Source: an uncultured Clostridia bacterium | GTDB lineage: Bacteria; Bacillota; Clostridia; Saccharofermentanales; Saccharofermentanaceae | Assembly (NCBI GenBank): GCA_947303255.1 | Contig: CAMYXL010000003.1 | Span: 1-64,000 of the forward strand | Direction of reading: 5' to 3' | DNA: 64,000 nt | In this document: piece by piece, positions 7,425-15,542 of the stretch | How the letters are laid out: each line of letters opens with the position of its first letter | Numbering within the stretch: the stretch's first letter is position 1 | The notes under the pieces: generated by a model | Database searches by the model: none | Told to the model about the DNA's origin: nothing | Seen by the model: the letters and a program-made list of their open reading frames with translations, nothing else | Program-made: the position numbers and the translations under genes

Positions 7425-8936
7425 ATGAATACGCTTTTACAAAAGGTAATTGAAATGAGTTTGTACGGCAGTATCGCCATATTATTGGTAATACTGTTCA
7501 GAATGGTGTTCCGAAAATACTCCAAAAAGCTTACTTTGCTCTTATGGGTTATCGTAGCTGTCAGGCTCCTGTGCCCGTTAAACTTCAGCTCGTCCTTAAG
7601 CCTTATGAACCTTATCCCGTCAAAAACGCAAACAGAAAAACATATCGTGGTTCAGGAAGAAAAGGTTACCAAGGTACCTGTCAGAGTACGGGCAAAAAAG
7701 GGAATTTCCAACTCTGCTCCAAAAACAGAAGTTAAGCCAACGTTCGGTATCGATACAGAAACGATCCTGTTCGGTCTTTGGGCAGGCGGAACGGTGGTTC
7801 TTCTCAGCTATGCGGGAGCAAAATACTTCAAGGTAAGGCGTTTCGTAAAAGGCTGCAGAAAGTCTTCGGACGGTCTTTATCTTGAATCCGACATGACTGA
7901 CACACCTTTTGTAGCGGGCGTTTTTAAGCCGCGCATCTGTATTCCTTCTCATATCGAAAACAATGAGAGAGGTTATCTGCTCTTACATGAGCAGACACAT
8001 ATCAAAAATCACGACGGAATCATCAAGACATTCGGATTCCTGGTTGTATGCATACATTGGTTTAACCCTTTGGTCTGGCTTTCTTATGTAATGCTCTGTT
8101 CGGATCTGGAGATGAGATGCGATGAAGAGGTCATAGAGAAGCTCGGAAATGACATCAAAAAAGATTACTGTCGTTCCATCATCATGCACTCGGTAAGAGA
8201 GCCGTTGGCTTTGCCGGGCAATACAGCCTTCAGCGGATTCGGTCTTGGTGCATTGGAGGTAAAAATGAGAATTAATAATCTGTTGAGATACAAGAAACTT
8301 TCCAAAGCAACATCAGTATTGGTACTTTGCGCTGCTATCGGTCTTACGGCCGTACTTACAGCCTGCAAGGAAGAAGTAACCGCACCTGTTGCAAGCGATA
8401 CGTCAACGACTGAAACAACGACTTCAGATGTAACGACTTCCGAGACAGACGGAACAACATCTGTTTCCGAGTCTGAGGGAACCACATCCGTTTCTGAGAC
8501 AGAAGGAACTTCGACAGATGTTTCTGTGATCGAGAAGACGGTCGAGTTCACTGATGATGGAGATCTGAGTGACGATGAAGAACTCGCTTCTATCATCGAA
8601 TCCATGGAGGATGAAGGTTATTCGTTCACGGGTATAACGGGAAATATTACAGAAGATGATTCGGGATCTAAGAAATTCATAATCGTCGAGTCAGACGGTA
8701 AGCTCTATACGGTTACTGCTGCTGAAGACGGAACAACCACTGTCAGTTCAGATGATCTGCTGTTAAGCTTTGAAGACAAGATCGCCGGTGCTGATAATAT
8801 AGAATTCGATGAGAGCATAACTGCGGAATCAAATGTGGTCATCTACTCTGTCGATATCACCGGAGAAGTGGATGAAGATACGATCGAAAGTATGATAAAT
8901 GGGGATGATTTCTCTATTATGATAGCGCAGGGTTGA
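7425..8936 (+). CDS. BlaR1-like M56 membrane metalloprotease receptor, locus 1
   Basis: The 503-residue protein has N-terminal helices (about 10-27, 37-52, 113-130), a cytoplasmic zinc domain with HEQTH at 188-192 and a distal DLEMRCDEE, and a fourth helix at ~289-311. Outside the membrane, a Ser/Thr/Glu linker of ~60 residues leads to a terminal domain of ~130 residues with no penicillin-binding motifs (no SxxK or KTG). In BlaR1 the outer domain senses ligand and the zinc site then cleaves the repressor. Here the ligand is unknown. A TTG at 7416 overlaps the blaI stop, but the ATG at 7425 is preferred. Confidence 0.87.
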   Translation: MNTLLQKVIEMSLYGSIAILLVILFRMVFRKYSKKLTLLLWVIVAVRLLCPLNFSSSLSLMNLIPSKTQTEKHIVVQEEKVTKVPVRVRAKKGISNSAPKTEVKPTFGIDTETILFGLWAGGTVVLLSYAGAKYFKVRRFVKGCRKSSDGLYLESDMTDTPFVAGVFKPRICIPSHIENNERGYLLLHEQTHIKNHDGIIKTFGFLVVCIHWFNPLVWLSYVMLCSDLEMRCDEEVIEKLGNDIKKDYCRSIIMHSVREPLALPGNTAFSGFGLGALEVKMRINNLLRYKKLSKATSVLVLCAAIGLTAVLTACKEEVTAPVASDTSTTETTTSDVTTSETDGTTSVSESEGTTSVSETEGTSTDVSVIEKTVEFTDDGDLSDDEELASIIESMEDEGYSFTGITGNITEDDSGSKKFIIVESDGKLYTVTAAEDGTTTVSSDDLLLSFEDKIAGADNIEFDESITAESNVVIYSVDITGEVDEDTIESMINGDDFSIMIAQG

Positions 8937-8956
8937 CGTTTTTTTCGAGAGAATAC

Positions 8957-9000
8957 TGAAACTGCTGAAGAGATTTACTTCTTTTCAGCAGTTTTTTCTT
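8957..9000 (+). terminator. Terminator of BlaI/BlaR locus 1
   Basis: AAACTGCTGAA (8959-8969) pairs with TTCAGCAGTTT (8984-8994) and is followed by a T-rich run. Confidence 0.88.
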
Positions 9001-9023
9001 ACCTTTTTGCGTTAATCTTCAGA

Positions 9024-9051
9024 TTGTCTTATTTCATAAAATTGTTAGAAT
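9024..9051 (+). promoter_or_regulatory. Promoter of the M1-peptidase lipoprotein gene
   Basis: TTGTCT (9024-9029) and TAGAAT (9046-9051) are separated by 16 bases, about 45 bases before the ATG. No operator palindrome is seen. Confidence 0.55.
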
Positions 9052-9095
9052 GGATAGGCGTATATCATATGGAATAAATACGGAAAGGAAACAAA

Positions 9096-10772
9096 ATGAA
9101 AAAGGTAAAAGGAATAGTTGCCTGCCTTATCGTTTTGTCACTTGCATCTTCACTGATGGCTTGTAACCAGAAGACAAGCGGTGAAGTCAATGTAAGATCA
9201 AAGGGCAAAAAGGCAGAAGAAACTGAAAAAACAGAAGAAACTGAGAAGACAGAGAAGACTACGGAAACGACTGAAGAGACAACAGTGGAGACTACAGCAG
9301 AGCCTACACCGGAGCCGACAAAGGCTCCTAACGGGCAATTCACTGCTCCTAAAGAGGGCTGCAAGATCGAATTCCCGACAAAGGATGTTTATCACTACGA
9401 CATGACATTGAAGCTCGATCCGACAAACAACACAGTCGGAGGTAACATCGTTTTCGAGTTCTATAACGACTCTGAAGATGACTGGGACAAGCTTTGCATG
9501 CGTGATTACTCATCCCTTTTCGAGAGTGAGTCAATGTACGGAAAGGACATCAAGGGTGCTCTTACCGTTATCGAGAATATCGAGGACAGCAGAACCGGTG
9601 AGCTCTCTTACGAGAGAGACAGCAGTGATGTATCCGTTATCTGGATCGACCTTGACGAGACTTTGAAGCCTGGCGATTGGATGACACTTTCTTATGATTT
9701 CACGGCTACAGTACCTGAGATCGACGACCGTTACGGTGTTTGGGAAGACATCTACAATGTAACGAACTTCTATCCGATCCTTGCCGAGTATGTAAACGGC
9801 GACTGGTCACATCTGGCTTTCTACGATGAGGGCGAGTGCTTCTACTCAGAGATATCCAAGTACGACGTTACGATCCAAGTACCTGAGGACTATATCGTTT
9901 TGACTACCGGTGATGAGGTTTCCTCTGAGCCTGTAGACGGCGGTGTCGTATATGAGTACAAGGCTGACTACGTAAGAGATTTCGTATTCTGCGCCAGCAA
10001 CGTTTTCGAGAAAGAGACAAGAGATTGTGACGGCTATAAGGTAAATGTCGTTTTTAACAAGGAAAACCCGCCGACGAAGGATATGAGCACAGCAGTAGAT
10101 AAGACATTCTACACATGCGAGAACTCCTTCAAGGCGTTTAACGAAGCTTTCGGAGAATATCCGTACAAAGAGCTCGATGTAGTTCTTGCTCCTATCGCAG
10201 CAGGCGGAATGGAGTATCCGAACCTCATCATCATCAATGACGATTATTGTGCAGGCTTCTACACAACAAATGACTACGAGACCCTCGAGATTTGCGTAGC
10301 TCACGAGATCGGTCACCAGTGGTTCATGGGTATCGTAGGATCCAACTCCGGCGGAGAGCCTTGGCTCGACGAGTCCGTAACTTCCTACACAGAGCTCGTT
10401 TACTGTGAATATGTAGGCGGTTCTATCGCTGACAACAACATTCCTCTCAGCAGCAAGGATACACTTGACCTCTCTGATCCGGAGCAGGCAGCTCAGTACG
10501 GCAAATGCTTCCCGCTCGACAGACCTCATGACGAGTTCGAGGGCTATGCATATGTATATGGTGTTTACCAGGTAGGTAAGGACATGCTCTATCAGATGGA
10601 TGAGTGTATCGGAACTGAGGAATTCCATGCAATTCTTCGTGAGTATGTTCAAAGATATGCATTTACAAATGCTACAACACATGACTTCCTTGAAGTTCTT
10701 TATGAGTGTGTAGGAGATGACAACGAAACCATCAATAATCTCGTTGCAAATTGCCTGCAAACAGAACTCTAA
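9096..10772 (+). CDS. Lipoprotein M1-family (gluzincin) aminopeptidase
   Basis: The 558-residue protein has a signal peptide with lipobox LMAC (Cys23) and a Thr/Glu-rich tether to residue ~80. A beta-rich N-terminal domain follows, then GGMEYP (370-375) in place of the M1 exopeptidase loop GxMEN. The zinc site is HEIGH (403-407), with Glu426 in WLDES 18 residues on. M1 enzymes remove N-terminal amino acids from peptides; here it would act at the outer face of the membrane. The M1 C-terminal domain is short. GGMEY instead of GAMEN could alter specificity. The gene is single and has its own promoter. Confidence 0.9.
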   Translation: MKKVKGIVACLIVLSLASSLMACNQKTSGEVNVRSKGKKAEETEKTEETEKTEKTTETTEETTVETTAEPTPEPTKAPNGQFTAPKEGCKIEFPTKDVYHYDMTLKLDPTNNTVGGNIVFEFYNDSEDDWDKLCMRDYSSLFESESMYGKDIKGALTVIENIEDSRTGELSYERDSSDVSVIWIDLDETLKPGDWMTLSYDFTATVPEIDDRYGVWEDIYNVTNFYPILAEYVNGDWSHLAFYDEGECFYSEISKYDVTIQVPEDYIVLTTGDEVSSEPVDGGVVYEYKADYVRDFVFCASNVFEKETRDCDGYKVNVVFNKENPPTKDMSTAVDKTFYTCENSFKAFNEAFGEYPYKELDVVLAPIAAGGMEYPNLIIINDDYCAGFYTTNDYETLEICVAHEIGHQWFMGIVGSNSGGEPWLDESVTSYTELVYCEYVGGSIADNNIPLSSKDTLDLSDPEQAAQYGKCFPLDRPHDEFEGYAYVYGVYQVGKDMLYQMDECIGTEEFHAILREYVQRYAFTNATTHDFLEVLYECVGDDNETINNLVANCLQTEL

Positions 10773-10848
10773 AATAAAATTGATAAAAAATGTCGATTAT
10801 TTGAGAATTCTTCGGGTCTTCTCCTAGAATTTATACAGTTTATTTTAT

Positions 10849-10882
10849 CCGCTCTATGAAATATGATAGTTTCATAGGGCGG
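10849..10882. repeat. Inverted repeat in the 10773-11099 intergenic region
   Basis: CCGCTCTATGAAA and TTTCATAGGGCGG form a 13-bp stem with one mismatch and an 8-base loop, without a T-run. The 327-base gap also holds short TATCAAACAC-like direct repeats around 10915-10935, a terminator at 10966-11008 and a promoter at 11042-11069. I see no gene in it. Confidence 0.55.
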
Positions 10883-10965
10883 TATATGAAATGGGAAAAG
10901 CCGAATAACATCAACACTATCAAACACTATCAACACAAATCTAATAACCGCCCAATGTGACACGA

Positions 10966-11008
10966 ATCACGGTACTGCATTATTTCGCAAGTGCCGTGAT
11001 GTTTTTTT
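10966..11008 (+). terminator. Terminator after the M1-peptidase gene
   Basis: CATCACGG-type hairpin: ATCACGGTACTGC pairs imperfectly with GCAAGTGCCGTGAT and is followed by a run of seven T. It lies ~200 bases after the stop and is the best rho-independent signal in the gap. Confidence 0.75.
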
Positions 11009-11041
11009 GTATCATTTCCGTGACTTTTCCGCAAATTCGGT

Positions 11042-11069
11042 TTTACATCCCATTTTCAACTGTTATACT
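11042..11069 (+). promoter_or_regulatory. Promoter of the 11100-14299 gene cluster
   Basis: TTTACA (11042-11047) and TATACT (11064-11069) are 16 bases apart. The first start codon follows at 11100 after the Shine-Dalgarno GGGAGAGG. Confidence 0.65.
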
Positions 11070-11099
11070 TTACTAGAATAAATAAGAAGGGAGAGGCAC

Positions 11100-11726
11100 A
11101 TGTCGAAGAAAGTCTACATTCTGTTGTCGCAGACGACCACATTTGTAGCCAAGGGTATCAGACATTTCGGTGGTATCAAGTATAATCATGCCGCCATCAG
11201 TTTTGATCCTGATCTTTCCGAGATCTATGCTTTTGCTCGAAAACAGCATCGTGCCTTCTTCTCTGCCGGTATGGTCCGTGAGACCAGGATCCGTTATCTG
11301 GAGAAGAAATGTGAGCTCCCTATCAAGATCTATGAGCTGGATGTCACAGACGATCAGTACCGATGGATCAAACTCGTTATCGATTACATGATGGATAACA
11401 AAGAGTATAAGTATAATCTTCTCTCAATGCTCTCATACCCGTTCTTCAAAGGTATCAAGACCTATAAGGCATTTACCTGCAGCGAATTCGTTGCTTTCAT
11501 CTTAAGGAGGATCGGCTATCTCACAGAAAAAGAGAGCTACCAGTACACACCTGAAGATATCGGAAAAGAACTTAACGATTATCTCTGGTACGACGGCGAC
11601 ATGAGAGATCTCGTCAAGGAACTCGATACTGACGAGACCTACTACGGTCACTATTCACGCCAGTGGTTTTACATGGATCTTACAAGCTTTATGAGGCTTT
11701 GCGAACGTGCGTTTATCCACGTCTGA
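11100..11726 (+). CDS. YiiX-like permuted NlpC/P60 cysteine hydrolase
   Basis: The 208-residue protein has no signal peptide. An early His sits in KYNHAAISF (~residues 27-35) and a later Cys in FTCSEFVAFILRRIGY (~125). This His-before-Cys order is the circularly permuted papain-like arrangement of YiiX/YebB-type hydrolases, which act on amide or lipid-ester bonds. The later part is rich in Tyr and Asp. It opens a closely spaced set of genes running to 14299. Its substrate cannot be read from the sequence. Confidence 0.75.
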   Translation: MSKKVYILLSQTTTFVAKGIRHFGGIKYNHAAISFDPDLSEIYAFARKQHRAFFSAGMVRETRIRYLEKKCELPIKIYELDVTDDQYRWIKLVIDYMMDNKEYKYNLLSMLSYPFFKGIKTYKAFTCSEFVAFILRRIGYLTEKESYQYTPEDIGKELNDYLWYDGDMRDLVKELDTDETYYGHYSRQWFYMDLTSFMRLCERAFIHV

Positions 11727-11735
11727 ATTAAGATC

Positions 11736-12803
11736 ATGGGCATTAATATCAAAGAAACAAAAGACTGCTGGGATGTTCTGAAAGAAACGGAACTCCCTGT
11801 TTTTATGTACGGGATGGGTCTCGGAGCCGAGAAGATCCTCAACATTTTCGAGCAAAAAGGAATAACATGCGCGGGCTTTTTCGCCAGTGAAGGCTTTGTC
11901 AGAGGTCACTCATTCAAAGGTCACCTGGTCCACACCCTCAAAGAGATCGAGGAAAAGGTGGACGACTTTATCGTGGTCCTTGCTTTCGCCGCATCCTATG
12001 AGCCACTCTACAGCACGATCCTTGATATCGGCAAGCGCCACACCCTGATCGCACCTGACGTGCCTGTAGCAGGCGACGGCCTTTTCACATACGAGTATTT
12101 TCGAGAGAACCAAGACAAGTTCGAGGAAGTCTATAGCCTTCTTGCTGATGATACTTCTCGAAAAACATATGAGAACATCATCAACTTCAAGATAAGCGGA
12201 AACCCAAAATACCTCGATCTTTGCACTTCGCCAAGAGAAGAAGTCTACGGCAGCATCGTTGATCTAAAAGACGGCGAAGTCTTCGTGGATCTCGGTGCCT
12301 ACAAAGGCGACACCGCAACGGAGTTCGTAAAAGCCTGCGAAAAAAATGGCGTAAGATACAGCATGATCCACGCCGTTGAGCCTAACAGGAAAAACTACGA
12401 AAAGCTCAAGAAGAATACAGAAGATTTCAATATCAGATGCTATAACGCGGCAGCCTATGATTCTTCAGGAACGGTAAGTTTCACATCCAACGAAGGAAGG
12501 ATGGCAAGGATCAGCAGCAAAGGCGATGACATTATCGATACGATCTCGGTAGATGATATAACTGATAATGCGACTATAATAAAGTTAGATGTTGAAGGCG
12601 CTGAGTATCAGGCGATAGAAGGCGCCTCAAAGAATATAAGAAACGGTGCACAGGTCATGTGTGCACTCTATCATCGTAACGAAGACATGTTCAAGCTGCC
12701 GCTTCTTATCCATGAAATGGCACCTGAACTTAAGTTATACGTAAGACATGAACTCTATATTCCCGCATGGGAGACAAACCTTTATGCAGTGAGGGAAAAG
12801 TAA
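11736..12803 (+). CDS. FkbM-family methyltransferase with N-terminal Rossmann-like domain
   Basis: The 355-residue protein has a first ~125 residues resembling a nucleotide-binding region (VFMYGMGLGAEKIL). The FkbM-type methyltransferase domain begins at GEVFVDLGAYKGDTATEFV (SAM motif I) and contains IHAVEPNRKNYEKLKKN, ISVDDI and IIKLDVEGAEYQAIEGA, the signature of the family. Such enzymes O-methylate sugars or polyketides. The gene starts 9 bases after the preceding stop and nearly abuts the next gene, so it is co-transcribed. A role in modifying a cell-envelope glycan is inference. Confidence 0.85.
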   Translation: MGINIKETKDCWDVLKETELPVFMYGMGLGAEKILNIFEQKGITCAGFFASEGFVRGHSFKGHLVHTLKEIEEKVDDFIVVLAFAASYEPLYSTILDIGKRHTLIAPDVPVAGDGLFTYEYFRENQDKFEEVYSLLADDTSRKTYENIINFKISGNPKYLDLCTSPREEVYGSIVDLKDGEVFVDLGAYKGDTATEFVKACEKNGVRYSMIHAVEPNRKNYEKLKKNTEDFNIRCYNAAAYDSSGTVSFTSNEGRMARISSKGDDIIDTISVDDITDNATIIKLDVEGAEYQAIEGASKNIRNGAQVMCALYHRNEDMFKLPLLIHEMAPELKLYVRHELYIPAWETNLYAVREK

Positions 12804-12804
12804 G

Positions 12805-13275
12805 ATGGAACTACATAAATACAACAGTAATTTCGGTAAGGCTCTGTTCCTCAGTTGGTGGAGGAGTATCTTTTATGTCTTCATCGCATTCATCGTTCTT
12901 CTCATCTATGCGATAATCGACAGAAACTGGGCTGACGCGCTTAAGATCTTTCTTATCGTAATGGTAGTAACATGGCCGCTGGATCTTCTGTGGAGATGGA
13001 AGTCCATCGTTCTCATGGGAGACGAACTTATCGTTAAAAGGATACTGCGCCCGAGAAGGAAGTTCTCCATATCCGAGAATCTGATCAGCTATTCAATGAC
13101 AGGTCACGGACTTTACGGTGCGACTTTTTTTGTTAAACCGGAGGTTCGAGTCATCGATCCGGAAGGAAAGATCACGGATATCAGATGCACATTCTTGACC
13201 AAGAAGAATGTTGAAAGGCTCATGAGCGACATCAACAGCAACAAGCGTGTATATATGGAGGGCGAAGTCTTATGA
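12805..13275 (+). CDS. Two-helix membrane protein with PH-like soluble part
   Basis: The 156-residue protein has two membrane helices (about residues 21-39 and 48-66) and a ~90-residue beta-rich C-terminal part beginning VLMGDELIVKR. The layout resembles small bacterial PH-domain (YcxB-type) membrane proteins, but I am not certain of the family. It starts 1 base after the FkbM stop and overlaps the zinc-ribbon gene by 4 bases, so all three are translationally coupled. Confidence 0.65.
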   Translation: MELHKYNSNFGKALFLSWWRSIFYVFIAFIVLLIYAIIDRNWADALKIFLIVMVVTWPLDLLWRWKSIVLMGDELIVKRILRPRRKFSISENLISYSMTGHGLYGATFFVKPEVRVIDPEGKITDIRCTFLTKKNVERLMSDINSNKRVYMEGEVL

Positions 13276-13538
13276 TCATAATAGTCGGTAACAAGCACTT
13301 TACTCACCATAGAGGAAGGACGGAAGAAAAGATAACATGCCCTTCCTGCGGTCACAGCTTAAACTTCGTTCTTAATACGGTATCATCCTGGTTTACCATG
13401 GTCTTCATCCCGATCTTCCCGTATCGCTTCAAAAGGCGCGTTGAATGTCCGTTTTGCAGGACCTGTCTGAGAGTGGACAAGGAAAAGTATAACGCGCTCC
13501 TTAAAACGAGAAAGAGAGACAGGATAAGGAAGATATGA
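13272..13538 (+). CDS. Small zinc-ribbon protein
   Basis: The 88-residue protein has two Cys pairs, CPSCG (~24-28) and CPFCRTCL (~60-67), enough for one zinc ribbon, with a hydrophobic aromatic stretch between them (FTMVFIPIFPYRF). The C-terminus is strongly basic (KTRKRDRIRKI). It overlaps both neighbouring genes by 4 bases. It resembles the zinc-ribbon proteins often found beside membrane proteins in Clostridia. No function is assignable. Confidence 0.7.
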   Translation: MIIIVGNKHFTHHRGRTEEKITCPSCGHSLNFVLNTVSSWFTMVFIPIFPYRFKRRVECPFCRTCLRVDKEKYNALLKTRKRDRIRKI

Positions 13539-14299
13539 AGAATATGCTACGAATACTTATCGCTGTTCTTGGTCTGATCCTGATATATCTTTTTATCCAG
13601 CCTGCTTTAAGGGGGATAGTTAATGTCGGCAATATGACAGGACTTATCGTCGGATCACTGATGATCATAGGCGCGATAATCTTTCCGAAACTGGTACAGA
13701 TATCGGAGGCTCATAAGGGCGTAAAAGCAGTCCTTATAGGCATTTGCTGCCTTGTTGCCCTGATCATCGTTCTTACGATCGCCACGTCGTCATGCATTTT
13801 CCTAGGTGCTTCAAGACAACCTGATCCGTCTTCGGTCGTTATCGTTCTCGGCTGCCAGGTAAAAGGAAATCAGCCAAGTCTCATGCTCGGAAGAAGGATC
13901 ACTGCGGCAGCGGGATATCTTAAGGAACACCCGGATGCCAAGTGCATCGTGTCCGGCGGCAAGGGCGGCGGAGAAGAGATCTCCGAAGCAGAGTGCATGA
14001 AAAGAGGACTCGTTGATCTCGGGATCGATCCTGAAAGGATATACCTTGAGGATAAGTCAACGACCACAGTCGAGAACATAAAGTTTTCGAAAAAGATACT
14101 GGATGAGATCGCTCCGGATGCACCTGTTGCGATCGTCACAAATGAGTTCCATCAGTACCGAGCAGGTAAGATATGTGATTCTTTCGGCATTACCGATCAC
14201 GGTTCAGTATGTTCTGAGACCAGCTGGTGGCTGTGGCCGACATTCCATGTCCGCGAGATGTACGCTGTAATATACGAGTGGGGCAGGAGTGCTTTCTAA
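13535..14299 (+). CDS. YdcF/SanA-like DUF218 membrane protein
   Basis: The 254-residue protein has three N-terminal membrane helices (about 4-22, 29-48, 62-83) and a DUF218 domain: VVIVLGCQVKGNQPSLMLGRRITAA, IVSGGKGGGEEISEAECMKRGL, LEDKSTTTVENIKFSKK, and VAIVTNEFHQYRA near the end. DUF218 proteins (YdcF, SanA, ElyC) are linked to envelope integrity and cell-wall precursor metabolism. It is the last gene of the cluster that starts at 11100. No clear terminator follows. Confidence 0.85.
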   Translation: MKNMLRILIAVLGLILIYLFIQPALRGIVNVGNMTGLIVGSLMIIGAIIFPKLVQISEAHKGVKAVLIGICCLVALIIVLTIATSSCIFLGASRQPDPSSVVIVLGCQVKGNQPSLMLGRRITAAAGYLKEHPDAKCIVSGGKGGGEEISEAECMKRGLVDLGIDPERIYLEDKSTTTVENIKFSKKILDEIAPDAPVAIVTNEFHQYRAGKICDSFGITDHGSVCSETSWWLWPTFHVREMYAVIYEWGRSAF

Positions 14300-14454
14300 A
14301 ATCAAGATGCTTATGTATGTTCAAAACGAACAATATATAGCGAATTAGCTACGCATAAATTCACACAAAAAAACCTTGTTTTCTAATTTTGTAAGTGATA
14401 ATTTATTCGAGGTGTTGATATACACACAAACATAGAATAAGGAGACAGAACATT

Positions 14455-15318
14455 ATGAAACTCAAAAAGATGATGACCATCTTGCTCGCATTGTGTCTTG
14501 TATTTGGTATCGTTGCTTGTGATTCCAGTTCTTCCAGAAGAAGCAAACGTGATCGTGACGACCGCGAAGAAGAAGAGGATGATGAGGACGAGGACGACGA
14601 CGACGAGGACGACGAAGACGAAGACGACGAAGACGACGAAGACGACGAGGATGAGGATGACGAAGACGAGGACGATGAGGACGAGCCTGAGGAAACCAAG
14701 AAGCCTAAGGAAACTGAAGAAACTACAGAAGAGACAACTGAAGAGACTACTGAGGAGACAAAGAAGCCAAGTAAGCCTGCTTCCGGTTCTCTTGAATCAG
14801 ATAAGCTCATCGATTTTGACAACATGGACTTCTACGTTGAAGGTAAGAAGTACACATTGGGTAAGTCTACAATTAATGAGATGATCGGTGACGGTGTTGT
14901 TTTCGATGATTACAACATCGGTGATATCGAAGAAACACTTGACGGTGAGACACAGCTCTTTGAGTCATTCTCTATCGAACTTGCAGATTACATTTCCATG
15001 CGTTTGATGGTTTCTAACTATACACAGGATTCAATGAAGGTTGGTGACTGCACAATCACATCACTTACTTTCGAGTACACAGAAGAGATGGAAGAGGGTT
15101 ATGTAAGCTTTAACTTCCCGATTCCATTCACAGAGGATGAGTTCCTTGCAAGCATGGATGTAGAGGCTGATGACTTCTACGAGTATGAGGGAAGCTCTTA
15201 TACAACACATACATATTCTTATAAGAGAAGTGCTGAAGTTTACTGGGGTTCCTGCTACTATGAGTACACATTCAAAGACGGTGAACTCTACGAGATCAGC
15301 ATGGATTACACACCGTAA
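14455..15318 (+). CDS. Lipoprotein with ~50-residue Asp/Glu run
   Basis: The 287-residue protein has a signal peptide and lipobox IVAC (Cys22), a short basic stretch (SRRSKRDRDD), then nearly 50 residues made only of Asp and Glu (about residues 38-86) and a Thr/Glu/Lys tether. A C-terminal domain of ~165 residues begins near LIDFDNMDFYVEGKKYTLG. The acidic run is encoded by near-repeating GAY/GAR codons and may vary in length. I do not recognise the terminal domain. It is a single gene with a terminator after it. Confidence 0.8.
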   Translation: MKLKKMMTILLALCLVFGIVACDSSSSRRSKRDRDDREEEEDDEDEDDDDEDDEDEDDEDDEDDEDEDDEDEDDEDEPEETKKPKETEETTEETTEETTEETKKPSKPASGSLESDKLIDFDNMDFYVEGKKYTLGKSTINEMIGDGVVFDDYNIGDIEETLDGETQLFESFSIELADYISMRLMVSNYTQDSMKVGDCTITSLTFEYTEEMEEGYVSFNFPIPFTEDEFLASMDVEADDFYEYEGSSYTTHTYSYKRSAEVYWGSCYYEYTFKDGELYEISMDYTP

Positions 15319-15341
15319 TCATAAATGAATTAAAAAACTAC

Positions 15342-15378
15342 AGAGCTGTTTCCTTTTTGGAAACAGCTCTTTTCTTTT
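15342..15378 (+). terminator. Terminator after the acidic-run lipoprotein
   Basis: AGAGCTGTTTCC (15342-15353) pairs perfectly with GGAAACAGCTCT (15359-15370), followed by TTTTCTTTT. Confidence 0.92.
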
Positions 15379-15446
15379 GGTTGAAATGTCTCTATTTTGA
15401 CACGGTAATATCGCTATTTAGCATTTGTAACGGTTTATATTTCACA

Positions 15447-15480
15447 AATGTAAGATTTATGGGGTATTTCGTAATGTAGA
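15447..15480 (+). promoter_or_regulatory. GTAA direct-repeat pair upstream of solute-binding paralogue 1
   Basis: GTAAGATTTA begins at 15450 and GTAATGTAGA at 15471, 21 bases apart. Very similar pairs stand before paralogue 2 (17902, 17922) and paralogue 3 (22660, 22680). This suggests a shared transcription factor binding on one face of the helix. Confidence 0.45.
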
Positions 15481-15542
15481 TAAATGGAATGGAATTTTTT
15501 ACAGGGATACAATCAAATCATCAACCAAAAGGAGAGAATATT

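Noticed and set aside
7425..8936. Beta-lactam resistance as the role of BlaI/BlaR locus 1.
   Set aside because: The outer domain has no SxxK, SxN or KTG motifs of penicillin-binding sensors, and no beta-lactamase or PBP2a-like gene is nearby.
9846..10760. 304-codon minus-strand frame opposite the M1 peptidase gene.
   Set aside because: It is the antisense shadow of a confidently assigned gene; no start signal or domain supports it.
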